Below are positions 8,725 through 17,038 of a stretch of 64,000 bases of DNA, in pieces; within the stretch, counting starts at the first letter, position 1, and each line of letters starts with the position of its first letter. The stretch comes from Enterocloster hominis (ex Liu et al. 2021) (GTDB lineage: Bacteria > Bacillota > Clostridia > Lachnospirales > Lachnospiraceae). Made by a program: the position numbers and the translations under genes. The notes beneath the pieces were generated by a model. It ran no database searches, was not told the DNA's origin, and saw only the letters and a list, made by a program, of their open reading frames with translations. Location of the stretch: assembly GCA_014385265.1 (NCBI GenBank), contig JACRTJ010000010.1, positions 34,588 through 98,587 of the forward strand, read 5' to 3'.

Positions 8725-9168
8725 CTACTGGAATACCACCGGCTCCTCTAAAAACTCTGTTTTCACGATCAGCACCGGATAGGACGGATCCGTTCCCGTG
8801 GCCTCCCCCTTTTCCGGCCCCAGAAGCTCGGTCCGTATCACCACTGAATTTTCTGTCAAATACAGCTCCTTAACGGTAATGCTGTATCCGCCTCCGGTCT
8901 GGGGGCCCTCCCCGATGACGATGTACATATCCTGCCCGTCCGCATATGTAAGCTTAAAGGGCTTCTCCCTCTTTTTTCCGATGAGCTCTGCCAGGGCCTG
9001 GGGGACCTCCCCCTCTCCCGTCACTGTAAATTCCAGATCCCGGATCTTTTCCGTATCCCCGCTGCCGCCCCGGCAGCCCGTAAAGCCAATGCAGCCGGCG
9101 GCAAATACCGCCAGGATCCCCAAAAGCGCCAGGACGCGTTTTCCCGGCCGTTTCATTCTCACTGCCAT
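8725..9168 (-). CDS. Lipoprotein with PrcB-C-like domain
   Basis: 147 residues with a basic N-terminus, one hydrophobic helix and two possible lipoboxes (VFAAGC and IGFTGC), consistent with export and lipid anchoring. The rest, with FTVTGEGEVPQALAELIGKK, TYADGQDMYIVIGEGPQTGG and GYSITVKELYLTENSVVI, has the strand pattern of the PrcB C-terminal domain found in small secreted proteins of Firmicutes. The function of this family outside Treponema (where PrcB partners a protease) is not established. A GGAGCC site precedes the ATG. About 100 bases separate it from the end of the cobalamin-riboswitch operon; it could be a distal member or independent. Confidence 0.6.
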   Translation of the reverse strand: MAVRMKRPGKRVLALLGILAVFAAGCIGFTGCRGGSGDTEKIRDLEFTVTGEGEVPQALAELIGKKREKPFKLTYADGQDMYIVIGEGPQTGGGYSITVKELYLTENSVVIRTELLGPEKGEATGTDPSYPVLIVKTEFLEEPVVFQ

Positions 9169-9267
9169 AAAAAAGGCTCCCTATGAATTGGTCGTTACCA
9201 TTCTATTCGGAAGCCGCTTTTATTATTCGTAACAGTCCAGCCGGGCATCTTCCCGCACGGCGGTCTG

Positions 9268-10392
9268 TTACGATTCTCCTGCGGTCTTTCCTGACCGCTC
9301 TGCATACTTAAAAAGATCTTCGTTTTCCTTCTCCCATACTCCAAAGCCCGTCCGGCAGCAGATCACCCTTTGGCACCGCCGGATCCATGCCCGGGCCTCC
9401 CTCACAGCCTCCTCCGGCACTGGCCCCAGGGGAACCTTCACCACATGGGCAGCCAGGGCCTCCGCCGCCGGGAGATCCAGATCATTTTCAAACAGGATCC
9501 CTGTGACAAAGGGCACGTTCTCCCTCTGGAGTTTCCGGAATACCTGCCGCCCCGAGCCGTTCCCCGCGATCACAAATACCGCATTTTCCGGGAGGTCCTC
9601 CGGCTTTACAGCGCCTCCAGGAACAGAAAACTCCACAGATCCCCCAGCCGCGTCAAATTTCCCGGCAGTCATCCCGAACAGCCCCTCCACATATCCCGGT
9701 GTAAAGACCTGCTCCGGCGTTCCGCACCGATCCATGCGTCCGTCCTTTATGCACACCACCCGGTCCGAGATCCTTTCTGCCAGATCCAGCTCGTGGAGGG
9801 ACATGAGCACCGAAAGATCCTTTTTCCTGGCCATTTCCCGGAGCAGGGAAAGGAATTCCAGCTTATACTTCACATCCAGATGAGAGGTGGGCTCGTCCAG
9901 AAGGATCATCTCCGGCTCCTGGCAGAGCGCCCTGGCCAGCATGATCCGCTGGCGCTGCCCGTCGCTGATCCGGTCAAAGGGACGGTCCCCCAGGTCGGTT
10001 CCATGGACCAGCTCCAGGGCCTGATCCACGGCTCTCTGGTCCTTCTCTGATAAAAGTCCCAGCCGCCCGGTGTAGGGATACCGCCCCGCTGCCGTCACAT
10101 CCCGGCAGGTCATAAGCTCCCCCTGGAGTTTTTCCGTAAACACCACCGCCAGCTTCCTGGCCCGTTCCTTCCTGGGGATCCGTTCCATGGGAACGCCGTC
10201 CAGCACCAGCTCCCCTCCCATCGGCGCAAGTCCGCCGGAGATCGTCTTAAGAATCGTGGACTTTCCGGCTCCGTTGGGGCCTATGAGGGTCACGATCTCT
10301 CCCCGGCCAGCATGAAAGGAAAGTCCCTCCGCCACTGGCCTTTTCCCATATCCGGCCGCCAGCCGGTCCGCATAAAAACAGCCGTTTCCCAC
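9268..10392 (-). CDS. FecE/BtuD-type ABC transporter ATP-binding protein with extra C-terminal domain
   Basis: 374 residues. Walker A GPNGAGKST (about 41-49), signature ISDGQRQR and Walker B MILLDEPTSHLDV identify an importer ATPase of the iron-siderophore/cobalamin class. The usual ATPase is about 255 residues; here an additional region of roughly 110 residues begins with ENAVFVIAGNGSGRQVFRKL, which looks like a small alpha/beta domain of unknown role. The start is a GTG at 10392 preceded by GAGGAGGGG, only two bases after the permease stop; the ATG-starting open frame upstream reads through permease DNA and is a shadow. It is the last gene of the cobalamin-riboswitch operon and powers import through the permease at 10395-11438. 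Confidence 0.88.
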   Translation of the reverse strand: MGNGCFYADRLAAGYGKRPVAEGLSFHAGRGEIVTLIGPNGAGKSTILKTISGGLAPMGGELVLDGVPMERIPRKERARKLAVVFTEKLQGELMTCRDVTAAGRYPYTGRLGLLSEKDQRAVDQALELVHGTDLGDRPFDRISDGQRQRIMLARALCQEPEMILLDEPTSHLDVKYKLEFLSLLREMARKKDLSVLMSLHELDLAERISDRVVCIKDGRMDRCGTPEQVFTPGYVEGLFGMTAGKFDAAGGSVEFSVPGGAVKPEDLPENAVFVIAGNGSGRQVFRKLQRENVPFVTGILFENDLDLPAAEALAAHVVKVPLGPVPEEAVREARAWIRRCQRVICCRTGFGVWEKENEDLFKYAERSGKTAGES

Positions 10393-10394
10393 CT

Positions 10395-11438
10395 TTATCC
10401 CCTCCTCTGGTATTTCTTCATCATAACGGCGATCACCACCGGAGCTCCCAGCACCGCGGTCACTGTGCTGATGCTGAACTCTGCCGGAGCCAGAAGAGTC
10501 CTGGCCAGAAGATCGCTGAACAGGCAGAACACGCCCCCTCCCAGAAAGCACGCCGGGATCAGCACCAGAGGCCGGGAGGTCCCAAACAGGCTCCTCACCA
10601 GATGGGGCACGGCGATCCCCACAAAGGACACCGGACCGGCAAAGGCCACGATACAGGCTGATAAAAGACTGGATAAGAGCACCATCCAGGCCCTGAGACG
10701 GCCCACATGAATCCCCATGCTTTTTGCATAGACCTCTCCCATCTGGTACGCAGCCACCGGCTTAGAGAGAAGGAATACGGCTGCCGAGGCGGGAAGCACC
10801 ACCAGGCACATGACTGCCGTATTCTCCCAGGAAATGCCTGAAAAGCTACCCTGGGACCAGTTGTGCAGATTTACGATATCTGTATCGTCAGCAAAGGTCA
10901 CCAGGATGTCCGTAGCTGCCGAGCAGATATAACCGATCATGGTGCCTCCAAGGATCAGCCCCGCCGTCTGCTCCACTCTTCCGGCCATAAGGAGCACCAA
11001 TCCCATGGAGGCCAGGGCTCCAGCAAAGGCCGCCAGGATCATGGCCGCAGATGTCACCCGGACAGCATGGCCCAGAGAGAACACCATCAGACATGCCACC
11101 AGAAGCTTTGCCCCGGAGGAGATCCCCAGAACAAAGGGACCTGCAATGGGATTCCGGAAAAAGGTCTGGAGAAGATAGCCGGAAAGCCCCAGGGCTCCGC
11201 CTAAGAGGATGGCTGCCAGAGCCCGAGGGAACCGGATCTCCCAGACGATCCCGGCCGCAGACGAAGCGCCGGGAGCCGGAGCGCATCCCAGCTTCCAGGC
11301 AAATACTTCCGCCACCTCCTCCAACGGGATCTCCACACTTCCGGCGCACAGGCTCCAGCCCAGGAAAAGAAGAAGCAGCGCCAGGAGCGCCGCAAAAGCC
11401 AGTCCATATTTTAAATGCCCGTTCCGCTTTCTGTTCAC
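10395..11438 (-). CDS. FecCD/BtuC-type ABC transporter permease
   Basis: 347 residues with about ten membrane helices and the family segments GLSGYLLQTFFRNPIAGPFV and SFVGIAVPHLVR, the latter being the coupling region that contacts the ATPase. This family imports iron chelates, heme or cobalamin. Translation starts at GTG 11438 in a GTGA overlap with the binding-protein stop, with GAGGAGGAG just upstream. The cobalamin riboswitch at the head of the operon points to a cobalamin, cobinamide, cobalt-chelate or related tetrapyrrole substrate, though the sequence alone does not fix it. Confidence 0.9.
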   Translation of the reverse strand: MNRKRNGHLKYGLAFAALLALLLLFLGWSLCAGSVEIPLEEVAEVFAWKLGCAPAPGASSAAGIVWEIRFPRALAAILLGGALGLSGYLLQTFFRNPIAGPFVLGISSGAKLLVACLMVFSLGHAVRVTSAAMILAAFAGALASMGLVLLMAGRVEQTAGLILGGTMIGYICSAATDILVTFADDTDIVNLHNWSQGSFSGISWENTAVMCLVVLPASAAVFLLSKPVAAYQMGEVYAKSMGIHVGRLRAWMVLLSSLLSACIVAFAGPVSFVGIAVPHLVRSLFGTSRPLVLIPACFLGGGVFCLFSDLLARTLLAPAEFSISTVTAVLGAPVVIAVMMKKYQRRG

Positions 11439-12700
11439 TGCTCCTCCTCTCTTCCGGCCGGGAGCCGGTAAAGGTAGACCGTTTCCCCCTGGCCCGTCAG
11501 CATGGCCCGGATGTCCTCTGCAAAGGTCCCCAGAGCCATGGAGCTCTGATAAAGGTCCCTGGCCGTACACCACACATTTCCTTCCTTAACCGCCTTAAAG
11601 TCCGCCAGCAGCCCGCTCTTTCCCAAAAGCTCCTCCACCGTTTCCAGCCCGCCGTCCACGGCACTGTTATAAATAAGGAAGTCCGCGTCCTTTACTGAGG
11701 AATAAAATTCCTCCAGCTGCATGTTCACAGACGAGCTGCGGCTTTCTCCAGTCCCCAGATCCTTAAAAATATATTCTCCGCCCGCCTGCTCAATGAGCTT
11801 CGGCACATAATCCGAGGACTTTCTCACATTGACCATACCGGCGGCCGTAATATAAAAATACGCAACGGTCTTTTTTCTGCCCTCCTCCGGAACACGTCCC
11901 CCCTCTGCTCTGCGGGCCGGATCCACATCTGCGCCGTCTCCGGAAGCCGCCTCTTCGCTGCCTCCTGCCGCCGCCTCCATGGCTGCCTTCTGCTCGTCAA
12001 ATGCAGCGGACGCCTGCTCCTCCTTTCCTGTGAGGGCTCCGTAAAACTTGATCCATTCCATGCGGCCCAGAGGCTCAGTCTCGTAGCTGGAATAATCCAC
12101 TGCCACCGGGATCCCAAAGCTCTCCAGCTTTTCCCTTACCTCCGGCGCATGGCTGATCATGGTATTCTCCACAGCCAGGCTGCAGCCCTCCGCCAGGATC
12201 CGCTCATAATCCGGGGCGCTGTATTTTCCGGCATAAAGGATCTTCCCGCTTTTCATGGCCTCCCTGGCCTCTTTGATGTACCAGCCGTCTGCATCCGTCC
12301 CGGAAAGCCGGATCGTATCCAAAGCGTCCAGGGCCCGGAACATGTCCATGGCCGCCGAAGCCGCCAGATAGATATTTTTCACCGGCTGGTATACCACAGC
12401 CGTCTCCTCCGGCACATCCTCCGGGGCCTCCTTCCCTTCCGGCACCAGGAGCATACGGCTCCCGTCGGCCACAGTCAGCACCTGGAAGCCGTCCTGGTAA
12501 AGATCCACGGCAAACTGCTCTGCATACTCCAGCTCCAGCCGCCCTGTATATTCCAGGGAAGAAAGCTCCAGGGGACGGAGCCTGTTCCCGGCTCCGGATC
12601 CTCCGGCCGCTTTACAGCCCGTTAAAAGCGCTCCCGCCGCCGCCCAGATCCCCAGGATGACCGCCTGTTTTTTTATCCCTGCCTTCCAGCTCCTCTTCAT
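11435..12700 (-). CDS. ABC transporter substrate-binding lipoprotein (FecB/BtuF class)
   Basis: 421 residues with a lipoprotein signal peptide (lipobox LLTGC near residue 29). The mature part has the two-lobed type III binding-protein pattern: a first lobe with VVYQPVKNIYLAASAAMDMF and DTIRLSGTDADGW, a linking helix region, and a second lobe with VAYFYITAAGMVNVRKSSDY and a C-terminal AEDIRAMLTGQ. A low-complexity Ala/Glu/Gly insertion (about 232-270) interrupts the sequence. It should capture the ligand outside the membrane and deliver it to the permease. Its ATG overlaps the stop of the NEAT-like gene (ATGA), and its own stop overlaps the permease start, indicating a tightly packed operon. 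Confidence 0.87.
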   Translation of the reverse strand: MKRSWKAGIKKQAVILGIWAAAGALLTGCKAAGGSGAGNRLRPLELSSLEYTGRLELEYAEQFAVDLYQDGFQVLTVADGSRMLLVPEGKEAPEDVPEETAVVYQPVKNIYLAASAAMDMFRALDALDTIRLSGTDADGWYIKEAREAMKSGKILYAGKYSAPDYERILAEGCSLAVENTMISHAPEVREKLESFGIPVAVDYSSYETEPLGRMEWIKFYGALTGKEEQASAAFDEQKAAMEAAAGGSEEAASGDGADVDPARRAEGGRVPEEGRKKTVAYFYITAAGMVNVRKSSDYVPKLIEQAGGEYIFKDLGTGESRSSSVNMQLEEFYSSVKDADFLIYNSAVDGGLETVEELLGKSGLLADFKAVKEGNVWCTARDLYQSSMALGTFAEDIRAMLTGQGETVYLYRLPAGREEEQ

Positions 12701-13632
12701 GCCGCCCTCCTCTTTTTTCTTATCCAGAACCAGCCGCTGGCTCCCGCCGCCAGAAAAGCTGCTCCCGCCGCCATCCAGAAACCGGTCCCCGCCGTTTTTT
12801 TCATGGCTCTCACTGTGCTCCGGTCAAAGGTCAGGGTATACTGGATCTCATGGGGATCCCCCATGGCTGTGGTATCCGCGGCCACATGCATGGGGACGTC
12901 GAACACATAGACCGGGATCTGGAAGGCTGAATTGCCCTCCTCGCTGACCGGAAGGTACTTTTTCCCATATACCGCCATATAGTCATAGGCGGAGCTGCTC
13001 CATGTGATCCGCACCGATGCCTGGCCGTCCTTTACTGTAAGCTCCGCCGGAGACTCCACTGACGCCCGGCCGCTTCCTCCGGAAAGGGCTGCGTCGATCC
13101 AGTACCTCCCGTCCTCCAGTCCGGCCTCTGCCGGAAGGACCCAGGCTTCCTTTGGAAGGGTATCTCCTTTAAAAACGATCTGCCGGTCGTACCATTTCTG
13201 CTTTCTTTTACTGAAGGCCGCGCATTCCAGCCCCTGGTCCAGGGCCTCCACCGGAAGCTCATACGTATAGGCTCCGTCTGCTTCCTCCGAAAATCCTATG
13301 TACTGGGACGGATCAGCGTCCAGAGCCTCCTCTCCCGTTCCCATGAACAGCTTCAGATATCCCTTTCCGCCCAGGGTCACCGCTGCTTTCATACTCCCAT
13401 CCTTCACCGTAAGCTCTGCCCGGACGATCCGGAACATGGAGGAGCTGGACTCTGCCTCAATGGGATACGTCCCGTCCTTCAGCGCATATCCGGGTACAGG
13501 GACGGCACTTTCCTGTCCAATGGCCTCTGCGGCCTCCCGGCCTTCTGACGCCCCATAAGCAGCAGCCGGCATGAAGACCATGCCGGCTGCTGCCGCAAGG
13601 AGAGCCGCCAGGCTGTTCCTTACATATTTCAT
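12697..13632 (-). CDS. Membrane-anchored surface protein with two NEAT-like domains
   Basis: 311 residues: signal peptide (1 to about 28, cleavage near AYGA), a first domain starting ALKDGTYPIEAESSSSMFRI with ELTVKDGSMKAAVTL, a second starting GLEDGRYWIDAALSGGSG with ELTVKDGQASVRITW and ending HEIQYTLTFDRS, then one membrane helix and an RKKRR tail. The L-x-DG-x-Y ... TVKDG ... LTFD order resembles NEAT domains of Isd heme-uptake proteins, but the match is loose and was judged by eye. The NEAT-like repeats plus C-terminal anchor suggest a ligand relay at the cell surface feeding the binding lipoprotein. Start at 13632 has GGGGAGAGG; the longer frame to 13740 runs into cbiK. Confidence 0.6.
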   Translation of the reverse strand: MKYVRNSLAALLAAAAGMVFMPAAAYGASEGREAAEAIGQESAVPVPGYALKDGTYPIEAESSSSMFRIVRAELTVKDGSMKAAVTLGGKGYLKLFMGTGEEALDADPSQYIGFSEEADGAYTYELPVEALDQGLECAAFSKRKQKWYDRQIVFKGDTLPKEAWVLPAEAGLEDGRYWIDAALSGGSGRASVESPAELTVKDGQASVRITWSSSAYDYMAVYGKKYLPVSEEGNSAFQIPVYVFDVPMHVAADTTAMGDPHEIQYTLTFDRSTVRAMKKTAGTGFWMAAGAAFLAAGASGWFWIRKKRRAA

Positions 13633-13649
13633 CCGCCTCTCCCCGCTTC

Positions 13650-14669
13650 CTATCTGGCAAGGCTGTCCATGGCAGCCTTCGTGTGCTGTACATAGAGCTC
13701 CCGGATGGCCGGGATCTGTCCAAGCCCCTCCAGGACGCACTCCGTCTCGTATCCCTCTTTATTCAGGACCGATTTCCAGGAGTCCTCCTCGTCACCTGCC
13801 ATATCGTTATTGGCATGATCGCCTGCCACCACCATCAGCGGCCGGAGCACCACCCGTTTATAACCGCCGGCTTCCTTTAAAGAAGCGGTCACATCCTCCA
13901 GAGACGGCTCTGCCTCCACTGTGCCGATGAAGTAATCTGTATATCCTGCCTCCTTAAGGGTTTCCTGGAGCCTGGGATATACCTGGTTGGAATCGGCCTC
14001 GGTTCCGTGTCCCATATAGCAGAACGCCGTTTCCCCGTCGTCGTACTCCGCCATGGCCTCTGTAATAGCCTTTGCCACAGCGTCAAAATCCGCATCGCTG
14101 GTCAGCAGCGGATCCGCCAGGACCACCTGTTCAAAGCTCCCTTCATACTCCTCCAGCTCCTCTGCCAGATCCATGTATTCAAAGCCGTCCATCAGATGGG
14201 TGGGCTGGACCACCAGCTCCGTGATCCCGTCTGCCGCCGCTCGGTCCAGGGCCTCCTTTACATTGTCGGTCTCCAGGCCGTCCCGTTCCTTTAATTTATC
14301 AATGATGATCTGGCTGGTAAAGGCCCGCCGTGTCTCTGTCTCCGGAAATGCCTCTGCGATGGCCTTCTCAATGGCGCCGATGGTAGCCTCCCGGCTTTCG
14401 TTGTAGCTGGTGCCGAAGCTCACCACCAGGATCGCTCTTTTTCCTGTTTCCTTATTTTCTGTCAATGCAGCCCCCTCCTTTTCCTTGTTCTCTTCTCCGG
14501 AAGCCTGGGATCCCTCTTTCTCCGCAGACGTTCCTGCCGTTTCTGTCCCCGTCTCCGCGCCTGCCGCCGCCGGCTTCGTTTCTGTACCTCCGTTTCCGGA
14601 ACACCCGGTCATCCACAGGGCCGCCGCCAGCACACCTGCCATCAATCCTGCCATTTTGTTTTTCCTCAT
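13650..14669 (-). CDS. cbiK: Exported lipoprotein CbiK-type cobaltochelatase
   Basis: 339 residues. The first 23 are a lipoprotein signal with lipobox WMTGC, followed by a Gly/Glu/Thr-rich linker to about residue 75. The rest is a CbiK-family chelatase: VVSFGTSYNESREATI, VQPTHLMDGFEYMDL, FCYMGHGTEADSNQVY and RPLMVVAGDHANNDMAGD. The two histidines in QPTH and GDH/MGH contexts are the expected metal and porphyrin ligands. CbiK inserts cobalt into sirohydrochlorin in anaerobic B12 synthesis; periplasmic versions are known in Desulfovibrio. A lipoprotein version would act outside the membrane. GGAGG lies 8 bases before the ATG. It is the first gene after the cobalamin riboswitch, at 14891-15062. 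Confidence 0.9.
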   Translation of the reverse strand: MRKNKMAGLMAGVLAAALWMTGCSGNGGTETKPAAAGAETGTETAGTSAEKEGSQASGEENKEKEGAALTENKETGKRAILVVSFGTSYNESREATIGAIEKAIAEAFPETETRRAFTSQIIIDKLKERDGLETDNVKEALDRAAADGITELVVQPTHLMDGFEYMDLAEELEEYEGSFEQVVLADPLLTSDADFDAVAKAITEAMAEYDDGETAFCYMGHGTEADSNQVYPRLQETLKEAGYTDYFIGTVEAEPSLEDVTASLKEAGGYKRVVLRPLMVVAGDHANNDMAGDEEDSWKSVLNKEGYETECVLEGLGQIPAIRELYVQHTKAAMDSLAR

Positions 14670-14890
14670 TCTTCATTCCTCCATTTTTATTTTCCGCGCG
14701 CCGGGCGTATTCCGGACGGAGGAAATGGAGCCGGAAAATACAGGGATCCCAGGCCTGCTGCCCATATGGTCCAGGGTCAGGCGCGCACATAAAGAAAACC
14801 CTCTGCTTATTAAAAATAAGTAAAGGGGCCCCTGCACAAAAATCACCGTACTACCAGTTACTCGTGGTCCGGAACTGCAAGTTCCCGTAC

Positions 14891-15062
14891 AACAGCCGGG
14901 CAGGTCTCCTGGCTCATAGATCATCGCATCGGCCGCCTTCCCGGTTTCCCAGTGGCAGAACATGGCCTCCGCTCCCTAAATACAGTGACGAGTTCGTACA
15001 GGATTCACACCTGTTTCCCTTTTCACCAGACCCGGATCACATCCGGTCTGACACCCGCTGTT
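14891..15062 (-). promoter_or_regulatory. Cobalamin riboswitch (adenosylcobalamin class)
   Basis: On the reverse strand the leader contains the conserved core: AAAAGGGAA, GGTG-AATCC, the CACTGT element, GCCACTG, GGGAAGG and the B12-box-like GCCAGGAGACCTGCC, bounded by arms that pair (AACAGC near 15062 with GCTGTT near 14891). It lies about 220 bases upstream of the CbiK-type gene and should repress the operon when cobalamin is plentiful. I saw no clear intrinsic terminator between it and the ATG, so translational control or a terminator I missed are both possible. Confidence 0.92.
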
Positions 15063-15096
15063 TTATTCAGTTTTTAACGTCCATTGCGTTTTATCC

Positions 15097-15125
15097 AGTA
15101 TAGCATGGCGGTCCGTGGTTTGCAA
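15097..15125 (-). promoter_or_regulatory. Sigma-A type promoter for the cobalamin-riboswitch operon
   Basis: Read on the reverse strand: TTGCAA (15125-15120), 17-base spacer, TATACT (15102-15097). The transcript would start about 30 bases before the riboswitch. It is back to back with the alcohol dehydrogenase promoter. Confidence 0.6.
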
Positions 15126-15159
15126 ATGTTATTTTTTTCACATTTTTCTTCCCTGGTAC

Positions 15160-15188
15160 TTGACATTTGGCAAAAATATCGTTAAAAT
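15160..15188 (+). promoter_or_regulatory. Strong sigma-A type promoter for the alcohol dehydrogenase gene
   Basis: TTGACA at 15160-15165, 17-base spacer, TAAAAT at 15183-15188. The perfect -35 and near-consensus -10, together with an AGGAGGG ribosome site at 15228-15234, suggest high expression. Confidence 0.75.
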
Positions 15189-15243
15189 ATTAACTATAAG
15201 GTAAACATATGAATTTCCGAATCTTTTAGGAGGGTATGCAGTT

Positions 15244-16425
15244 ATGATGAGATTTACATTACCGAGAGACATGTACTACGGAAAAGGCGCTTTAGAGGAC
15301 TTAAAGAACCTTTCCGGAAAAAAAGCCATCGTAGTTTCCGGCGGCAGCTCCATGAGAAAGGGCGGCTTCCTGGATCAGATCGAGGGCTACTTAAAAGAAG
15401 CCGGCATGGAAGTGAGATTCTTTGAAGGCGTTGAGCCGGATCCTTCCGTAGAGACCGTAATGCGCGGCGCAAAGGCCATGCAGGAATTCGAGCCCGACTG
15501 GATCGTAGCCATCGGCGGCGGCTCCCCCATCGATGCTGCCAAGGCAATGTGGGCCTTTTACGAGCATCCGGATACCACCTTCGAGGATCTGATCGTTCCC
15601 TTTAACTTCCCGAAGCTGCGCACGAAAGCGCATTTCTGCGCCATTCCCACCACATCCGGAACTGCCACAGAGGTAACTGCTTTCTCCGTTATCACAGATT
15701 ACTCCAAGGGAATCAAGTATCCTCTGGCAGACTTTGAGATCACACCGGACGTTGCCATCCTGGATCCCGTGCTGGTTGCCTCCCTTCCGGCAAAGCAGGT
15801 GGCTTACACCGGTATGGACGCTCTGACCCATGCCATCGAGGCCTACGTTTCCACCTTAAACTCCCCGTTTACGGATCCGTTAGCCATCAAGGCCATCGAA
15901 ATGGTACTGGATTTCCTTCCGGCCTCCTATAACGGCAACCAGGATGCCAGAGAACAGATGCACTATGCCCAGTGTCTTGCAGGCCAGGCGTTCTCCAACG
16001 CCCTCTTAGGAATCGTACATTCCATGGCCCACAAGACAGGCGCAGCCTTCTCCACAGGCCATATCCCCCACGGATGTGCCAACGCCATCTACCTGCCCTA
16101 TGTGATCAAATACAATGCCCATGAGCCGGAAGCAAAACGCCGCTATGCAGACATTGCCAGAAGAGTGGGCCTTGGCGGGACCTCTGAGGAATCCCAGGTA
16201 AACGCTCTCTGCGAGAAGATCAAAGAATTCAACCGGACTTTAAATATCCCGTCCACTTTAAAAGAATTCGGCATCGACGAAGCAGAGTTCAAGTCCAAAG
16301 TGGCTGAGATCGCAGCAAACGCCGTGGGCGACGCCTGCACAGGCTCCAACCCCAGATCCATCACACCGGAGCAGATGGAAAAGCTCTTCGTCTGCACCTA
16401 CTATGGAACAGAGGTAGATTTCTAA
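15244..16425 (+). CDS. Iron-containing alcohol dehydrogenase (butanol dehydrogenase type)
   Basis: 393 residues, the normal size for group III alcohol dehydrogenases. The NAD(P)-binding stretch IVAIGGGSPIDAAKAM is at about 82-97, and the iron site lies in GMDALTHAIEAYVS, then LGIVHSMAHKTGA and STGHIPHGCANAI, which supply the Asp and three His ligands. It reduces aldehydes to alcohols (or the reverse) and probably disposes of fermentation electrons. Codon choice is cleaner than in its neighbours, agreeing with a strong promoter and high expression. It is a single-gene unit closed by a terminator at 16467-16505. Confidence 0.93.
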   Translation: MMRFTLPRDMYYGKGALEDLKNLSGKKAIVVSGGSSMRKGGFLDQIEGYLKEAGMEVRFFEGVEPDPSVETVMRGAKAMQEFEPDWIVAIGGGSPIDAAKAMWAFYEHPDTTFEDLIVPFNFPKLRTKAHFCAIPTTSGTATEVTAFSVITDYSKGIKYPLADFEITPDVAILDPVLVASLPAKQVAYTGMDALTHAIEAYVSTLNSPFTDPLAIKAIEMVLDFLPASYNGNQDAREQMHYAQCLAGQAFSNALLGIVHSMAHKTGAAFSTGHIPHGCANAIYLPYVIKYNAHEPEAKRRYADIARRVGLGGTSEESQVNALCEKIKEFNRTLNIPSTLKEFGIDEAEFKSKVAEIAANAVGDACTGSNPRSITPEQMEKLFVCTYYGTEVDF

Positions 16426-16466
16426 ATCCCATAATTCCCCTTTATATAACTCCCTTTTATACTCAC

Positions 16467-16505
16467 TCAAAAAGGACTGGTGCCCTCCCGGCTCCAGTCC
16501 TTTTT
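16467..16505. terminator. Bidirectional intrinsic terminator between alcohol dehydrogenase and rpiB
   Basis: AAAAAGGACTGG and CCAGTCCTTTTT pair across a 13-base loop. The T-run follows the stem on both strands, serving the two convergent genes. Confidence 0.85.
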
Positions 16506-16512
16506 CAACCTT

Positions 16513-16953
16513 CTAGCGGTTTTCTATATCCATGATCATATCGACCCGTCTCTGATGGCGTCCGCCTTCAAACTCAGCGGCCAGCCACTCATCCACGATC
16601 ATTTTTGCCAGCTCGCTTCCGACTACCCGCGCCCCAAAGGCCAGAACGTTGGAATTATTGTGCATTCTGGAAAGCTTTGCCGTATAGGGCTCGCTGCACA
16701 CGCAGGCCCGGATCCCCTTTACCTTGTTGGCAGCCAGGGAGATCCCCACGCCGGTGCCGCAGATGGCAATGCCCAGGTCTGCTTCGCCGGAAGCCACGGC
16801 CCGGCCCACTTTTTCTCCATATACCGGGTAATCGCAGCTATCAGAGGTATCGGTCCCTACGTTCATGACCTCATAGCCCTTTTCCTCCAGATGCGCTTTG
16901 ATGATGTTTTTCAGCTCCACTGCGGAGTGGTCGTTTCCAATGACGATCTTCAT
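16513..16953 (-). CDS. rpiB: Ribose 5-phosphate isomerase B
   Basis: 146 residues starting MKIVIGNDHSAVELKNIIKA, with the active-site loop IAICGTGVGISLAANKVKG that holds the catalytic cysteine, and the downstream NVLAFGARVVG segment typical of RpiB/LacAB. It interconverts ribose 5-phosphate and ribulose 5-phosphate in the pentose phosphate pathway; the related allose isomerase activity cannot be excluded. Of several in-frame starts, the ATG at 16953 has GGAGG 8 bases upstream and matches the family start. It follows aroC by 85 bases in the same direction. Confidence 0.9.
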   Translation of the reverse strand: MKIVIGNDHSAVELKNIIKAHLEEKGYEVMNVGTDTSDSCDYPVYGEKVGRAVASGEADLGIAICGTGVGISLAANKVKGIRACVCSEPYTAKLSRMHNNSNVLAFGARVVGSELAKMIVDEWLAAEFEGGRHQRRVDMIMDIENR

Positions 16954-17038
16954 GCTCATTTCCTCCATTTTTTTATTCACCGGCCTCTGCCGTTTTCAGG
17001 ACAGCCCCGTCTTCCGGGTTTCCGTCAATTCTCCAAAA

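Noticed and set aside
14673..14963. Open frame of 96 codons on the reverse strand
   Set aside because: It lies across the cobalamin riboswitch and leader; no ribosome site and no family similarity.
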